From the NCBI GenBank assembly GCA_014379815.1, contig JACMLA010000617.1, positions 1 to 7,921 on the forward strand: a DNA stretch of 7,921 bases. Direction: 5' to 3'. The position numbers and the translations under genes are program-made. This document shows, piece after piece, positions 1 through 6,494 of the stretch. The notes under the pieces were generated by a model, which was given only the letters and a program-made list of their open reading frames with translations, was not told where the DNA came from and did not search any database. Source of the DNA: Bryobacteraceae bacterium (GTDB taxonomy: Bacteria; Acidobacteriota; Terriglobia; Bryobacterales; Bryobacteraceae). How positions within the stretch are numbered: position 1 is the first letter of the stretch; each line of letters opens with the position of its first letter.

Positions 1-365
1 CGGTAGAACGTAATGTGTTCAGGACAACAAGGGGAGGGAAAGAACAATGTGGGCTTCTGCTTTAATGCCGAATTCCACAGGATTGTCACTAGTTCCAAAT
101 CCGCATCGCTAAGCTGCACCATGCGATCCCGACTAGCTCCATGCCACTCTTTGTTATGCCACACCGGCCACACGTGGTCGCTCATACGACGCGTGATGTC
201 CTCCCGCCATGCGCGCCACCACTCCAGTCGCGCGTCCTGATCGGCAGCATTACCGATACTCAGATCTGGCGGGACCTCGGCACGGTCAGACAACTGATAC
301 TGGAATCCATCGCTCATCTCCCCATAAGGAGGAAACCTGACATCTCGCGCATCTGTGTCGCCCAT
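1..365 (-). CDS. Unrecognised protein, N-terminal 121 residues (runs off the left edge)
   Basis: An open frame with no stop for 121 codons begins at the ATG at 365-363 and leaves the window. The start is well supported: AGGAG lies 7 nt upstream (complement of 373-377), and the ATG comes 3 bp after the GT41 stop codon, in the same frame. The protein begins MGDTDARDVRFPPYGEMSDG. It is soluble-looking, with no signal peptide or membrane segment in the visible part. It is rich in tryptophan (7 of about 121 residues), clustered around residues 51-77 in an acidic/basic stretch containing EWWRAWRED and VWPVWHNKEWH. A Cys-Cys pair in a proline-rich context (PSPCCPEH) lies near residue 114. I do not recognise the family. 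Its position suggests co-translation with the GT41 gene, so it may be a partner or substrate of that enzyme, but this is inference. Confidence 0.8.
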   Translation of the reverse strand, partial: MGDTDARDVRFPPYGEMSDGFQYQLSDRAEVPPDLSIGNAADQDARLEWWRAWREDITRRMSDHVWPVWHNKEWHGASRDRMVQLSDADLELVTILWNSALKQKPTLFFPSPCCPEHITFY

Positions 366-368
366 GCT

Positions 369-1994
369 CTAGCTCCTGTCGATTCGTAATTGTTTGATAC
401 TGAACCGGTACTGCTCCTCAATCTCGCGAACGCTCTGAAACGAGCAAACCTCGGATGCGGCCATGCGCTCCCGCAGACTGTTCCGCAAGTCACGCAACCG
501 GACACCATCAGTTCCAAGTGCGACCGCGATCCGTACATAGGCGTCCGTCGAATCGGCGCAAAGTTCCCCAAGTCCCATGCGGCCGAGGATGCTGAACGAA
601 ACCCGCGAAACATGCGTCTGCCCTGCCAGTGTCACGACCGGAACACCCATCCAGAGACACTCGCAGGTCGTAGTTTGGCCAGTATACGGAAACGAATCCA
701 AAGCAATATCCACACTGGATACTGCTGCCAGGTGACGAAGAGGATCCATGCGTCCGGCAAACTGGATCCGCTGGCCCTCAACGCCACGCGACTGCAGTTC
801 GCTCCGGAATCGCATACACGCTGCGGAGTCCGGGTCATCAAGCTCAAACGCCCCATAGTGAATGAGAAGTCTCGAGCCAGCCACCCCGAGAAGCACCTGC
901 GCCACGCAGTCCCAAAACAAAGCATGGTACTTCGCAGGTCTCTGAAAAAGTCCAAAAGTCACGAAGCCTGCGACTTCGTAAGGTGGCGGACCAATCGCCG
1001 GCGCAGCCGGTGGAGCGTACGTCAAATAGCCGCCTGGAATCCGCAGAGGCGTTTCCGTATACTGCGATTCACCGCCCTGTGGGCACACCCACTCGTCGGT
1101 AAAGATGTAGTCGATCGCCGAAACGCCGGTGGTGCAGGGATAGTTTGGAAATGCCATCTGCACCCGGGCGGGACGGAGCGCAAACACATCCAGGCGATGG
1201 TCGGGGTAATGGCCTGAGACGTCTACCAGGACGTCAACGGCATCCCGCCCGATCTGCTCGGCTACAGCAACAGCCGACACACCACCAATGTGTCGCCAGT
1301 GTTCCGCCAGCGCCCGATAGCTCAAGCGATTCGGATTGTGTCCCCGACTCGCGTCATACCAGAACACCTCGAACTCGTTCCGATCGTGATTCTGTAGCAG
1401 AGACAAAAGGAAGAAGTACGAAGGGTCCGCGTTGGACTCGCCACATACATAACCAACCCGAATCCGGCCTCCCCGCGCACTGGATCGCAAGGACGAGGCC
1501 GTCCTCTCAGAAGGAATCACATGTGTCGACGCCCACCCTTCGTGGGCCAGCCTTAGCTCCTCGCCGCTTTGTGAGGACTGGTGCAGCAGACTGCACAAAT
1601 ACTCGGAATGCAGCTGCGGGTGGGGGTGTATCCCAAGAAGCTGGAATCCCAAACGGACGCAATCATCTGTAAAGCCCGCCTGCATCATCGACCGCGCAAG
1701 CCGCAGCAGTGATGGAACATTGTCCGGTTGCGTGTCCGCGAGCCTTCGTCGTTCTGCAAGTTCCTCGTGATACCGTCCAGCCTGAAGATACACATCCGCC
1801 ACACGATCGCGTGATAGCAGATTCAAACGGGGCGATCGCAGTACGTCGGTTGATGTCTTGCGCAAACTGCCGAGCTGTGCCGCTTGCTGGAAACAGTGGA
1901 TGCAAGCATCCCACTCCCCGAGAGCGTACTGCAGCGTCGCAAGGTCCTGCCACCACCCGCCCCGTAACGGCTCCATCCCAAGAGCCTCGATCAT
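369..1994 (-). CDS. SPINDLY/OGT-type glycosyltransferase (GT41) with N-terminal TPRs
   Basis: Predicted nucleotide-sugar:protein O-glycosyltransferase of family GT41 (eukaryotic OGT, SPINDLY and bacterial relatives), acting on Ser/Thr in the cytoplasm. Residues 1-165 are helical and TPR-like. Numbering from ATG 1994, the catalytic part starts at RIRVGYV (177-183). Family blocks follow: DVLVDVSGH (254-262), FALRPARVQM (271-280) and the IDYIFTDE segment near 294-301. Lys355 matches the UDP-contacting lysine of OGT, and ALDSFPYTGQTTTCECLWMG (431-450) and the SRVSFSIL segment complete the nucleotide-binding C-lobe. The usual OGT active-site His (GNHP in human OGT) aligns without gaps to Asp190. 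The annotated ATG falls inside a TPR repeat whose first part is encoded upstream, so the true protein probably starts earlier (up to CTG 2078). There is no strong ribosome site before ATG 1994. The gene sits between a 74-aa unknown and a 3-bp-spaced downstream gene, so it is an internal operon gene. Confidence 0.88.
   Translation of the reverse strand: MIEALGMEPLRGGWWQDLATLQYALGEWDACIHCFQQAAQLGSLRKTSTDVLRSPRLNLLSRDRVADVYLQAGRYHEELAERRRLADTQPDNVPSLLRLARSMMQAGFTDDCVRLGFQLLGIHPHPQLHSEYLCSLLHQSSQSGEELRLAHEGWASTHVIPSERTASSLRSSARGGRIRVGYVCGESNADPSYFFLLSLLQNHDRNEFEVFWYDASRGHNPNRLSYRALAEHWRHIGGVSAVAVAEQIGRDAVDVLVDVSGHYPDHRLDVFALRPARVQMAFPNYPCTTGVSAIDYIFTDEWVCPQGGESQYTETPLRIPGGYLTYAPPAAPAIGPPPYEVAGFVTFGLFQRPAKYHALFWDCVAQVLLGVAGSRLLIHYGAFELDDPDSAACMRFRSELQSRGVEGQRIQFAGRMDPLRHLAAVSSVDIALDSFPYTGQTTTCECLWMGVPVVTLAGQTHVSRVSFSILGRMGLGELCADSTDAYVRIAVALGTDGVRLRDLRNSLRERMAASEVCSFQSVREIEEQYRFSIKQLRIDRS
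373..377 (-). promoter_or_regulatory. Shine-Dalgarno of the left-edge gene
   Basis: The minus strand reads AGGAG here, 7 nt before the ATG at 365. It lies inside the last codons of the GT41 gene, so the next gene is probably translated by ribosomes loading at or near the GT41 stop codon. It is the main evidence that the frame at the left edge is a real gene. Confidence 0.7.
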
Positions 1995-2078
1995 GAGTTC
2001 CGTGGCAGTCTCGACACGACCGTGGGCAACCGCCGCAATCGCCTCCGCGTGTAAGTCTGCCCCTACTCTTCCAGACAG
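1995..2078 (-). other. Probable N-terminal extension of the GT41 gene (first TPR, non-ATG start)
   Basis: In the GT41 frame, the codons just upstream of ATG 1994 encode ADLHAEAIAAVAHGRVETAT. Joined to the annotated N-terminus this makes a near-ideal TPR second half: Gly15, Ala20, Met24, Ala27, Leu28 and Pro32 fall at the consensus positions, with the annotated Met about at position 24. The frame is open back to a TGA at 2106-2108, but it contains no ATG, GTG or TTG. A CTG at 2078-2076, overlapping the end of the upstream small gene, and an ATT at 2039-2037 are the only near-cognate starts I see. The alternatives are a ribosomal frameshift from the upstream gene or a base error in the sequence. 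The TPR match is direct; the start is unresolved. Confidence 0.55.
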
Positions 2079-2287
2079 ATATAAGCGGTCCCGTCCGCCT
2101 CGCGGTCAATGCGGACCCGGCTTACTGGATGTGCATCCTGCAGACGCACCGATGCCGACTGAAGCCTGATCTCCTGTCCCGTCGGACTCACTCCAACGTC
2201 CTCCATGCGGGCTCGCTGGTGACCACTTTCCAGTCCTACTGTAAGTTCGTTCCGCTTCGACAAAATGAGAATCGTTTTCTTAGACAT
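2063..2287 (-). CDS. 74-residue protein of unknown function
   Basis: A short gene with its own ATG (2287-2285) and a strong Shine-Dalgarno, GAGGAGA, 8 nt upstream. It begins 26 bp after the kinase stop codon and ends at TAG 2065-2063, where it overlaps or abuts the likely start of the GT41 gene. The product begins MSKKTILILSKRNELTVGLE and ends DGTAYICLEE. It has no signal peptide and no membrane segment, a single Cys (residue 71), and alternating charged and hydrophobic residues that suggest a small beta-rich fold. I do not recognise a family. Lying between a membrane kinase and a protein glycosyltransferase, it could be a substrate, an adaptor or a small regulator of the sigma/kinase pair; nothing in the sequence decides between these. 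Confidence 0.75.
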   Translation of the reverse strand: MSKKTILILSKRNELTVGLESGHQRARMEDVGVSPTGQEIRLQSASVRLQDAHPVSRVRIDREADGTAYICLEE

Positions 2288-2295
2288 AGCAGTGA

Positions 2296-2302
2296 TCTCC
2301 TC
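2296..2302 (-). promoter_or_regulatory. Shine-Dalgarno of the 74-aa gene
   Basis: The minus strand reads GAGGAGA 8 nt before ATG 2287, entirely within the 26-bp gap after the kinase stop codon. It is the strongest ribosome site in the window and supports the small ORF as a translated gene rather than a chance frame. Confidence 0.7.
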
Positions 2303-2313
2303 GAGATTGCAGT

Positions 2314-4992
2314 TTAAACTAGTTGCATTTGCCGCAATAAAGCCGTAAACCTTGGTGACCCGCGCAAATTCGTCAGGAAGGGAATCACGTTCGAATACAG
2401 CAAGCGGCGGTCTCGCATCGAAGCCGCCCGTTCCAACAGCGTGCAGGCTTCCTCCGTCCGTCCTTCAATCGCGTAGATCCACGCAATCGTTACCGGGGAC
2501 GTTCCACCCTGCTGCATATCCGATTCCAGCTTCATCAGGTGGACCCGCGTTGCCTCGGCATCGCCCTTTAACGCATAAATCAGGGCATACAGCTGATCGG
2601 CAAATGACGTTCGCCCTTCTGCGGAAGCGTCGCGCTCCATGGCAAGGATCCGCTCCGCTTGTTCCAGCGCCAGCCGGTAATATCCGGAAGCTTCGCCGGC
2701 AGAGCTGCTGTGGCCGAGCCACGCGTAAACTTGTCCAAGATTGTGCCTCGCCAGCAGCGTGTCTTTGCTGATCACGGCAGTGCGCAGCATCTCCACGGAC
2801 TCCTGATGACGACCCGCCAGGAACAGGTAAAGCCCCGCACTGGGGGCTCCTGCGCGATCGTACGGGTCCAGTTCCATCGCCCTTGCCGCTTCCGGCAATG
2901 CTTCGTTCCAACGCCCAAACTGAGCTAATAAACCCGCATACCACCGGCGTGCCTTCGCCATATTTGGCTTCAGACGCAGTGCCTCTTTGTAGGCCGCTTC
3001 AGCGCCCTGCCAGTCCCAGTCCATCTGACGCACCGCCGCAAGAACCAGGTGTGCTTCCGCCAGACCAGGGTCCAGTTGCACAGCTTGAGCCGCATAGGTC
3101 CGGGCCTGATCCGCCAGCTGAGCATGCGGCCGATAGTTATAGTTCATCAATGCCATGTGTGCATCAGCCGCCGCCGCGTGGGCTAGTGCAAACCGGGGAT
3201 CTTCCGAGATAGCCTTGCGAAAGTACTCAATGGCCGCACTCGCCGACATCGGAGACAGCTCCTCCAGAAGCTTGTGTCCCCGAAGGTAAGCCTCAAACGC
3301 TTCGTTGCTCGTTGTCGGAGCGCCCGCCATTACAGCCGCAGTTTGGGGCGCAAGCCACTGCCTAAGCCGGAGCGCTGCCGCCTGAATCAAATAGGGTGGA
3401 GTACGGTCATTCAACTTGCCCAGCAACACCCTCTGTTCCACCGAAGCCACCGTGTTGGCGGCAATATCGGTCTGCAGCTCCAGCGGGTTCTGGATACCCT
3501 GCCGATCGAAGTTGTCCGACCAGAGCAGATCTCCCTTCTGTTCGTTGTCGCTTAGCTGCATGGTCAGGCGAATCTGCCCGTTATGCGCCTGCAGCGTACC
3601 GTCCAGTGAGAATCGCCCAGAGCGTCGGGCAGGCGCACCCGCTCGCGTCGTGTGCGGAGAAAAGACCTTCACACCCCGAACCGTCAATAGTCTTCGCATC
3701 AGTTCCTGTGTCGTACCTTTACACAGGTAGTCCAGTTCCTGTTCGCCCGTCTGATTTGTAATCTCGAAAACCTCCACCGACGCTGTTACCGGCTGCAGTA
3801 CCACACTTGCCAGAGTTGCGGCGCCGCCAGCCAGCGGAATCGTAATCAGAGCCGCCACCATGACCCGCCGGGCAAGAGCCGGAAACCATCTCGAAAGCCC
3901 CTGACGCTCCGCTACTTTTTCGTCCCCTTTGGCAACAACTTCCAGCGCAGGACTCTCGAGAGCTTGCATCGCATCGAAAACGCTGCCAAACCGGGCCTCC
4001 GGTTTTACCTCCACACACCGTAAAATGGCCTCGCTCCAGTGTTCCGGCAAATCGGTCGAACGTTGCATTGGAGATGCGGGCGTCTCCCATAGCTTCTCGT
4101 AGCAAAGCGCCTGCAGAGAACGTGAGGAGAACGCTCTTGTGCTGGTCACCATCTCATCCACCACCAGTCCAAAGGCGTAGATGTCCGTAGCCGTGCTGGG
4201 TCGCTGATTCTCGAGCAGTTCAGGCGCCATAAAGTACGGCGCACCGCCGACCGTGGATTCAGGCTCGGAGTCGAACCTCTCGCTCTCCGTGCCATCCCGT
4301 CGCGCAAGCCCGAAGTCGGTTACCACGGCACGGGGTTGCCCAATATCACCGGCCGTGATCATGATATTGGAAGGTTTCAGGTCGCGGTGGACAATGTTGT
4401 GTTCATGGAGAATCTGGAGACCGCTGGCAACCTGCCTGATGATTGGCAGAGCCTCCTCTATCCCAAGAGGTCGCTTGCGCAAGAGAAGGTCCGCAAGACT
4501 CTCACCTTCCAGCAACTCCATCGTGAAGCAGGGTGTCATTTGCCCATCAGGGCGTCGGTGTTCTACGAAGTCGAACACCCGCACCAGATTCTCGTGGGCT
4601 ACCTGACGCGCGACCAGCAGTTCACGTTTAAAACGGTCGAGCGCATCGGCGTCGCCCATCGAATCTGAGCGTAGAGTCTTCAGCGCGATGCGGAGTCGCA
4701 GCCATTCATCCCATGCCGCGTACACCTCGCCCATACCACCGGCTGCAATCAATCGCTCGATCCGAAACCGGCCCGCGATGATTTGACCTTCAGAGAGCAC
4801 CGGAGTCCGTGCCGGTACCCGCAGCGGCGCCGAGGCATCTTCACGATGGTGCTGAATCAGCTCCAGAACGGCATCCCGGACCACCGGTTCATTAGCGCAT
4901 CGGGTGAGAACAAATTCCGCCCGATCCGGCGCAGGCAAGTCCAGAGCTTCGTCGAAGATCTGTTTAGTGGCTTCCCACTCCTCAGAGTTCAT
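2314..4992 (-). CDS. Membrane Ser/Thr protein kinase with TolB-like and TPR C-terminal region
   Basis: An 892-residue Hanks-type kinase, probably the sensor partner of the ECF sigma factor encoded just upstream. Residues 1-60 carry the N-terminal segment common in acidobacterial kinases (WEATKQIFDEALDLP). The kinase domain spans about 75-350: glycine loop IAAGGMGEV (82-90, first Gly replaced by Ala), ATP-anchoring Lys105, helix-C Glu124, HRDLKPSN (202-209), DFG (226-228) and MAPE (255-258). All catalytic residues are present, so it should be active. One transmembrane helix lies at about 377-399. It is followed by a TolB/FlgO-like domain (about 405-525, with LTMQL, LLWSDNFDR and LELQTDIA) and TPR repeats from about 565 to 880. 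The likely topology is kinase in the cytoplasm and TPR sensor outside the membrane. ATG 4992 is preferred over TTG 5025 because family homology begins there. It overlaps the sigma factor stop codon by 11 bp, implying translational coupling. Confidence 0.93.
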   Translation of the reverse strand: MNSEEWEATKQIFDEALDLPAPDRAEFVLTRCANEPVVRDAVLELIQHHREDASAPLRVPARTPVLSEGQIIAGRFRIERLIAAGGMGEVYAAWDEWLRLRIALKTLRSDSMGDADALDRFKRELLVARQVAHENLVRVFDFVEHRRPDGQMTPCFTMELLEGESLADLLLRKRPLGIEEALPIIRQVASGLQILHEHNIVHRDLKPSNIMITAGDIGQPRAVVTDFGLARRDGTESERFDSEPESTVGGAPYFMAPELLENQRPSTATDIYAFGLVVDEMVTSTRAFSSRSLQALCYEKLWETPASPMQRSTDLPEHWSEAILRCVEVKPEARFGSVFDAMQALESPALEVVAKGDEKVAERQGLSRWFPALARRVMVAALITIPLAGGAATLASVVLQPVTASVEVFEITNQTGEQELDYLCKGTTQELMRRLLTVRGVKVFSPHTTRAGAPARRSGRFSLDGTLQAHNGQIRLTMQLSDNEQKGDLLWSDNFDRQGIQNPLELQTDIAANTVASVEQRVLLGKLNDRTPPYLIQAAALRLRQWLAPQTAAVMAGAPTTSNEAFEAYLRGHKLLEELSPMSASAAIEYFRKAISEDPRFALAHAAAADAHMALMNYNYRPHAQLADQARTYAAQAVQLDPGLAEAHLVLAAVRQMDWDWQGAEAAYKEALRLKPNMAKARRWYAGLLAQFGRWNEALPEAARAMELDPYDRAGAPSAGLYLFLAGRHQESVEMLRTAVISKDTLLARHNLGQVYAWLGHSSSAGEASGYYRLALEQAERILAMERDASAEGRTSFADQLYALIYALKGDAEATRVHLMKLESDMQQGGTSPVTIAWIYAIEGRTEEACTLLERAASMRDRRLLYSNVIPFLTNLRGSPRFTALLRQMQLV

Positions 4993-5608
4993 CGTCCGCC
5001 GGCTTCTCTTGCAAACGCGCGGCAAGCCAGGCTCGTGCCACCTTCCAGTCGCGCTTTACGGTACGTTCATCTATGCCCAGTGCCTGCGCAATCTCTCCAT
5101 GGGTGAGTCCGCCGAAGCACCGCATGTCCACCACTTGCGCCATCCTCGGTTCTTCGCTAGCCAGCCGGTCCAGCACCTGCCCAATCACAACGGCATCACA
5201 AGGCAGCTCCACCAGTTCCAGCAGCTCCAGTTGCACCGCCACATGTTTGCCTCCTCTTCGCTCAGAGTTGTGGGAACGCGCATAGTCGATCAAAAACCGC
5301 CGCATCGCCTGCGAAGCAACGGCCAGAAAGTGCATCCGGTCACGCCAGTCAATCCCGCGAGCTTTCGCAATGTGCAGGAAAAACTCATTCACCAGAGCCG
5401 TCGCCTGCAGAGTATGATCGCTCCGCTCGGCATTCATCCGGTACTCGGCAAGCCGCTTCAGGTCGGGATACAGCAAGTCCATCAGCTGATCATGGGCTCC
5501 GGTGACGCCACCCGAGACCTGCCGCAGCAAGACAGTGATATCGCCAGGACACGACGGAGCAGACTCGTAGTCTTGTGGAGGCAGCATGTTCGGAAATGGT
5601 GGAATCAT
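4982..5608 (-). CDS. ECF-type RNA polymerase sigma factor (TIGR02999-like)
   Basis: Alternative sigma factor that directs RNA polymerase to a small regulon. From ATG 5608 it is 208 residues. Region 2 spans about 40-120, with LLYPDLKRLAEYRM, HTLQATALVNEFFLHI, and HFLAVASQAMRRFLIDYAR followed by RRGGK, all typical of the Sigma70_ECF/TIGR02999 group. Region 4 spans about 143-200, with DMRCFGGLTHGEIAQALGID and TVKRDWKVARAWL forming the -35-reading helix-turn-helix. The N-terminus is about 20 residues longer than usual. ATG 5608 is chosen because GAGG lies 8 nt upstream (complement of 5617-5620); a TTG at 5632 overlapping the preceding stop is a weaker alternative. No anti-sigma gene is visible. 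In this group the paired kinase next door is known or thought to switch the sigma factor by phosphorylation (compare EcfP/PknT in Vibrio), and the 11-bp overlap with the kinase gene fits that pairing. Confidence 0.93.
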   Translation of the reverse strand: MIPPFPNMLPPQDYESAPSCPGDITVLLRQVSGGVTGAHDQLMDLLYPDLKRLAEYRMNAERSDHTLQATALVNEFFLHIAKARGIDWRDRMHFLAVASQAMRRFLIDYARSHNSERRGGKHVAVQLELLELVELPCDAVVIGQVLDRLASEEPRMAQVVDMRCFGGLTHGEIAQALGIDERTVKRDWKVARAWLAARLQEKPADDEL

Positions 5609-5628
5609 ACCCCGAACCTCAGTACCGG

Positions 5629-6417
5629 TCAAGCGAGGAACTCGTCAGCAGGCGTAGTCACCTGATTACCGTTTTCTTTTACAAGACCGCCGTTCGCTTT
5701 AATGAAGTCGATAACGCTCTTTGACTCGGTCCACCAGGGACATTGCGCACGAAAGTCCGGCATCAGTCTTCGCGATAACCGCCCGACAACAGTCTGGTCC
5801 CACTTGAAGTGATGAACCTCAACCGGCTCACTATAAAACCGCAGGGCGCGATCGGTCCGCGGAAAATGATTGCCAGGATTCAATTCAATGTCTCCTCGCG
5901 CACACGGAACTTTCCTCGCCGTGGATGGAGCCAGTTCAGGCGCCAGCTCAATGCGTCGGGGATACTGCGTCCAGATTGGCTGACTCGCATCAAACGCCTT
6001 CAACCGGCCGTCGTCAGCCACCCGGTCCACCAGAAATCCACGAAAATAGTCGACTTGCATGGACTCAGCGAGCCGCAGCAAAGACCGGAAGTCACCTGGG
6101 TAGACATGGAACTCGTCGATGTCGGCCCAGAGAATCCAGTCGGTTGGCTTACACTCTTTGACTTGAATCGAGTCGTGGTGCTGTCGCAGGTTATACGAAT
6201 TGAATGGCCGCTTCAGCAGGCCCGTCAGCTGCAGTCCATACGGAACAAGTGAGGCCGTGGCTGCATGGAATGCGAGCTCCCTGGAGACAGGAGCCATGTC
6301 CGGTTCCACCTGTAGTGTCATGTGGAATCGGTCCACGCCAAGCAGCAGATAGTGCTCAACGAATTGAGGCAGGAAGGGTATTCGTGCCGGTTCCAGAGTA
6401 CAAATAAGGTGGATCAT
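5629..6417 (-). CDS. GT-A fold glycosyltransferase (family 2-like / GT92-like)
   Basis: A 262-residue cytoplasmic protein resembling the Glyco_tranf_2_4 (DUF23/GT92-like) group, which transfers a sugar from a nucleotide-sugar donor. The N-terminus MIHLICTLEPARIPFLPQFV with EHYLLLGVDRF is the usual donor-domain opening. WILWADIDEFHVYP (94-107) carries the metal-binding DxD motif (Asp99, Asp101) followed by Glu-Phe. GNHF (182-185) and VEVHHFKWD (199-207) form the C-terminal acceptor-side histidine motif typical of the group. There is no membrane helix or signal peptide. ATG 6417 is preferred; a TTG three codons upstream (6426) is possible, and neither has a clear ribosome site. The gene ends 20 bp before the sigma factor start and is probably the first gene of the operon, or is co-transcribed with the exported-protein gene 77 bp upstream. 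Donor and acceptor cannot be read from the sequence. Confidence 0.85.
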   Translation of the reverse strand: MIHLICTLEPARIPFLPQFVEHYLLLGVDRFHMTLQVEPDMAPVSRELAFHAATASLVPYGLQLTGLLKRPFNSYNLRQHHDSIQVKECKPTDWILWADIDEFHVYPGDFRSLLRLAESMQVDYFRGFLVDRVADDGRLKAFDASQPIWTQYPRRIELAPELAPSTARKVPCARGDIELNPGNHFPRTDRALRFYSEPVEVHHFKWDQTVVGRLSRRLMPDFRAQCPWWTESKSVIDFIKANGGLVKENGNQVTTPADEFLA

Positions 6418-6494
6418 GAGGAGCAAGCCGAGTGGGGCTCATTACTATTAGCGAAATTCGCGCAGCCGATCGTGACACGAAGGGCCGCCACAAA
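6418..6494 (-). promoter_or_regulatory. Possible promoter/operator region before the glycosyltransferase operon
   Basis: This 77-bp gap is the only intergenic space of any size within the run of minus-strand genes left of 6917. It holds two 11-bp inverted repeats, each with 5-bp arms and a single central base: GCGAAATTCGC at 6451-6461 and TCGTGACACGA at 6470-6480. Their centres are 19 bp apart. An AT-rich TAATAGTAAT follows on the minus strand at about 6442-6451 and could serve as a -10 element, but I see no matching -35 hexamer. No rho-independent terminator is visible. A regulatory role is inferred from position and symmetry only. Confidence 0.25.

Noticed and set aside
390..1217. 275-codon plus-strand open frame opposite the GT41 gene
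   Set aside because: It is antisense to the conserved catalytic domain of GT41. The translation shows no recognisable domain and is rich in Arg/His/Ser, as expected from the reverse of a high-GC gene.
2063..2287. RiPP precursor peptide for the radical SAM enzyme
   Set aside because: The 74-aa product has no leader/core division, no repeated core, no Gly-Gly or Cys-rich tail, and lies nearly 5 kb from the radical SAM gene.
4993..5025. TTG start for the kinase, 11 codons upstream
   Set aside because: The added residues (MPRVCKRSRRT) are read from sigma factor sequence in another frame, and the usual family N-terminus begins at ATG 4992.
5609..5632. TTG start of the sigma factor overlapping the glycosyltransferase stop codon
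   Set aside because: ATG 5608 has a GAGG ribosome site at 8-nt spacing, and the extra eight residues match nothing in the family. It remains possible but less likely.
4904..5665. 253-codon plus-strand open frame across the sigma factor and kinase start
   Set aside because: It lies opposite well-supported sigma and kinase sequence. Its product is low-complexity (Gln/His/Ser/Arg) with no domain.
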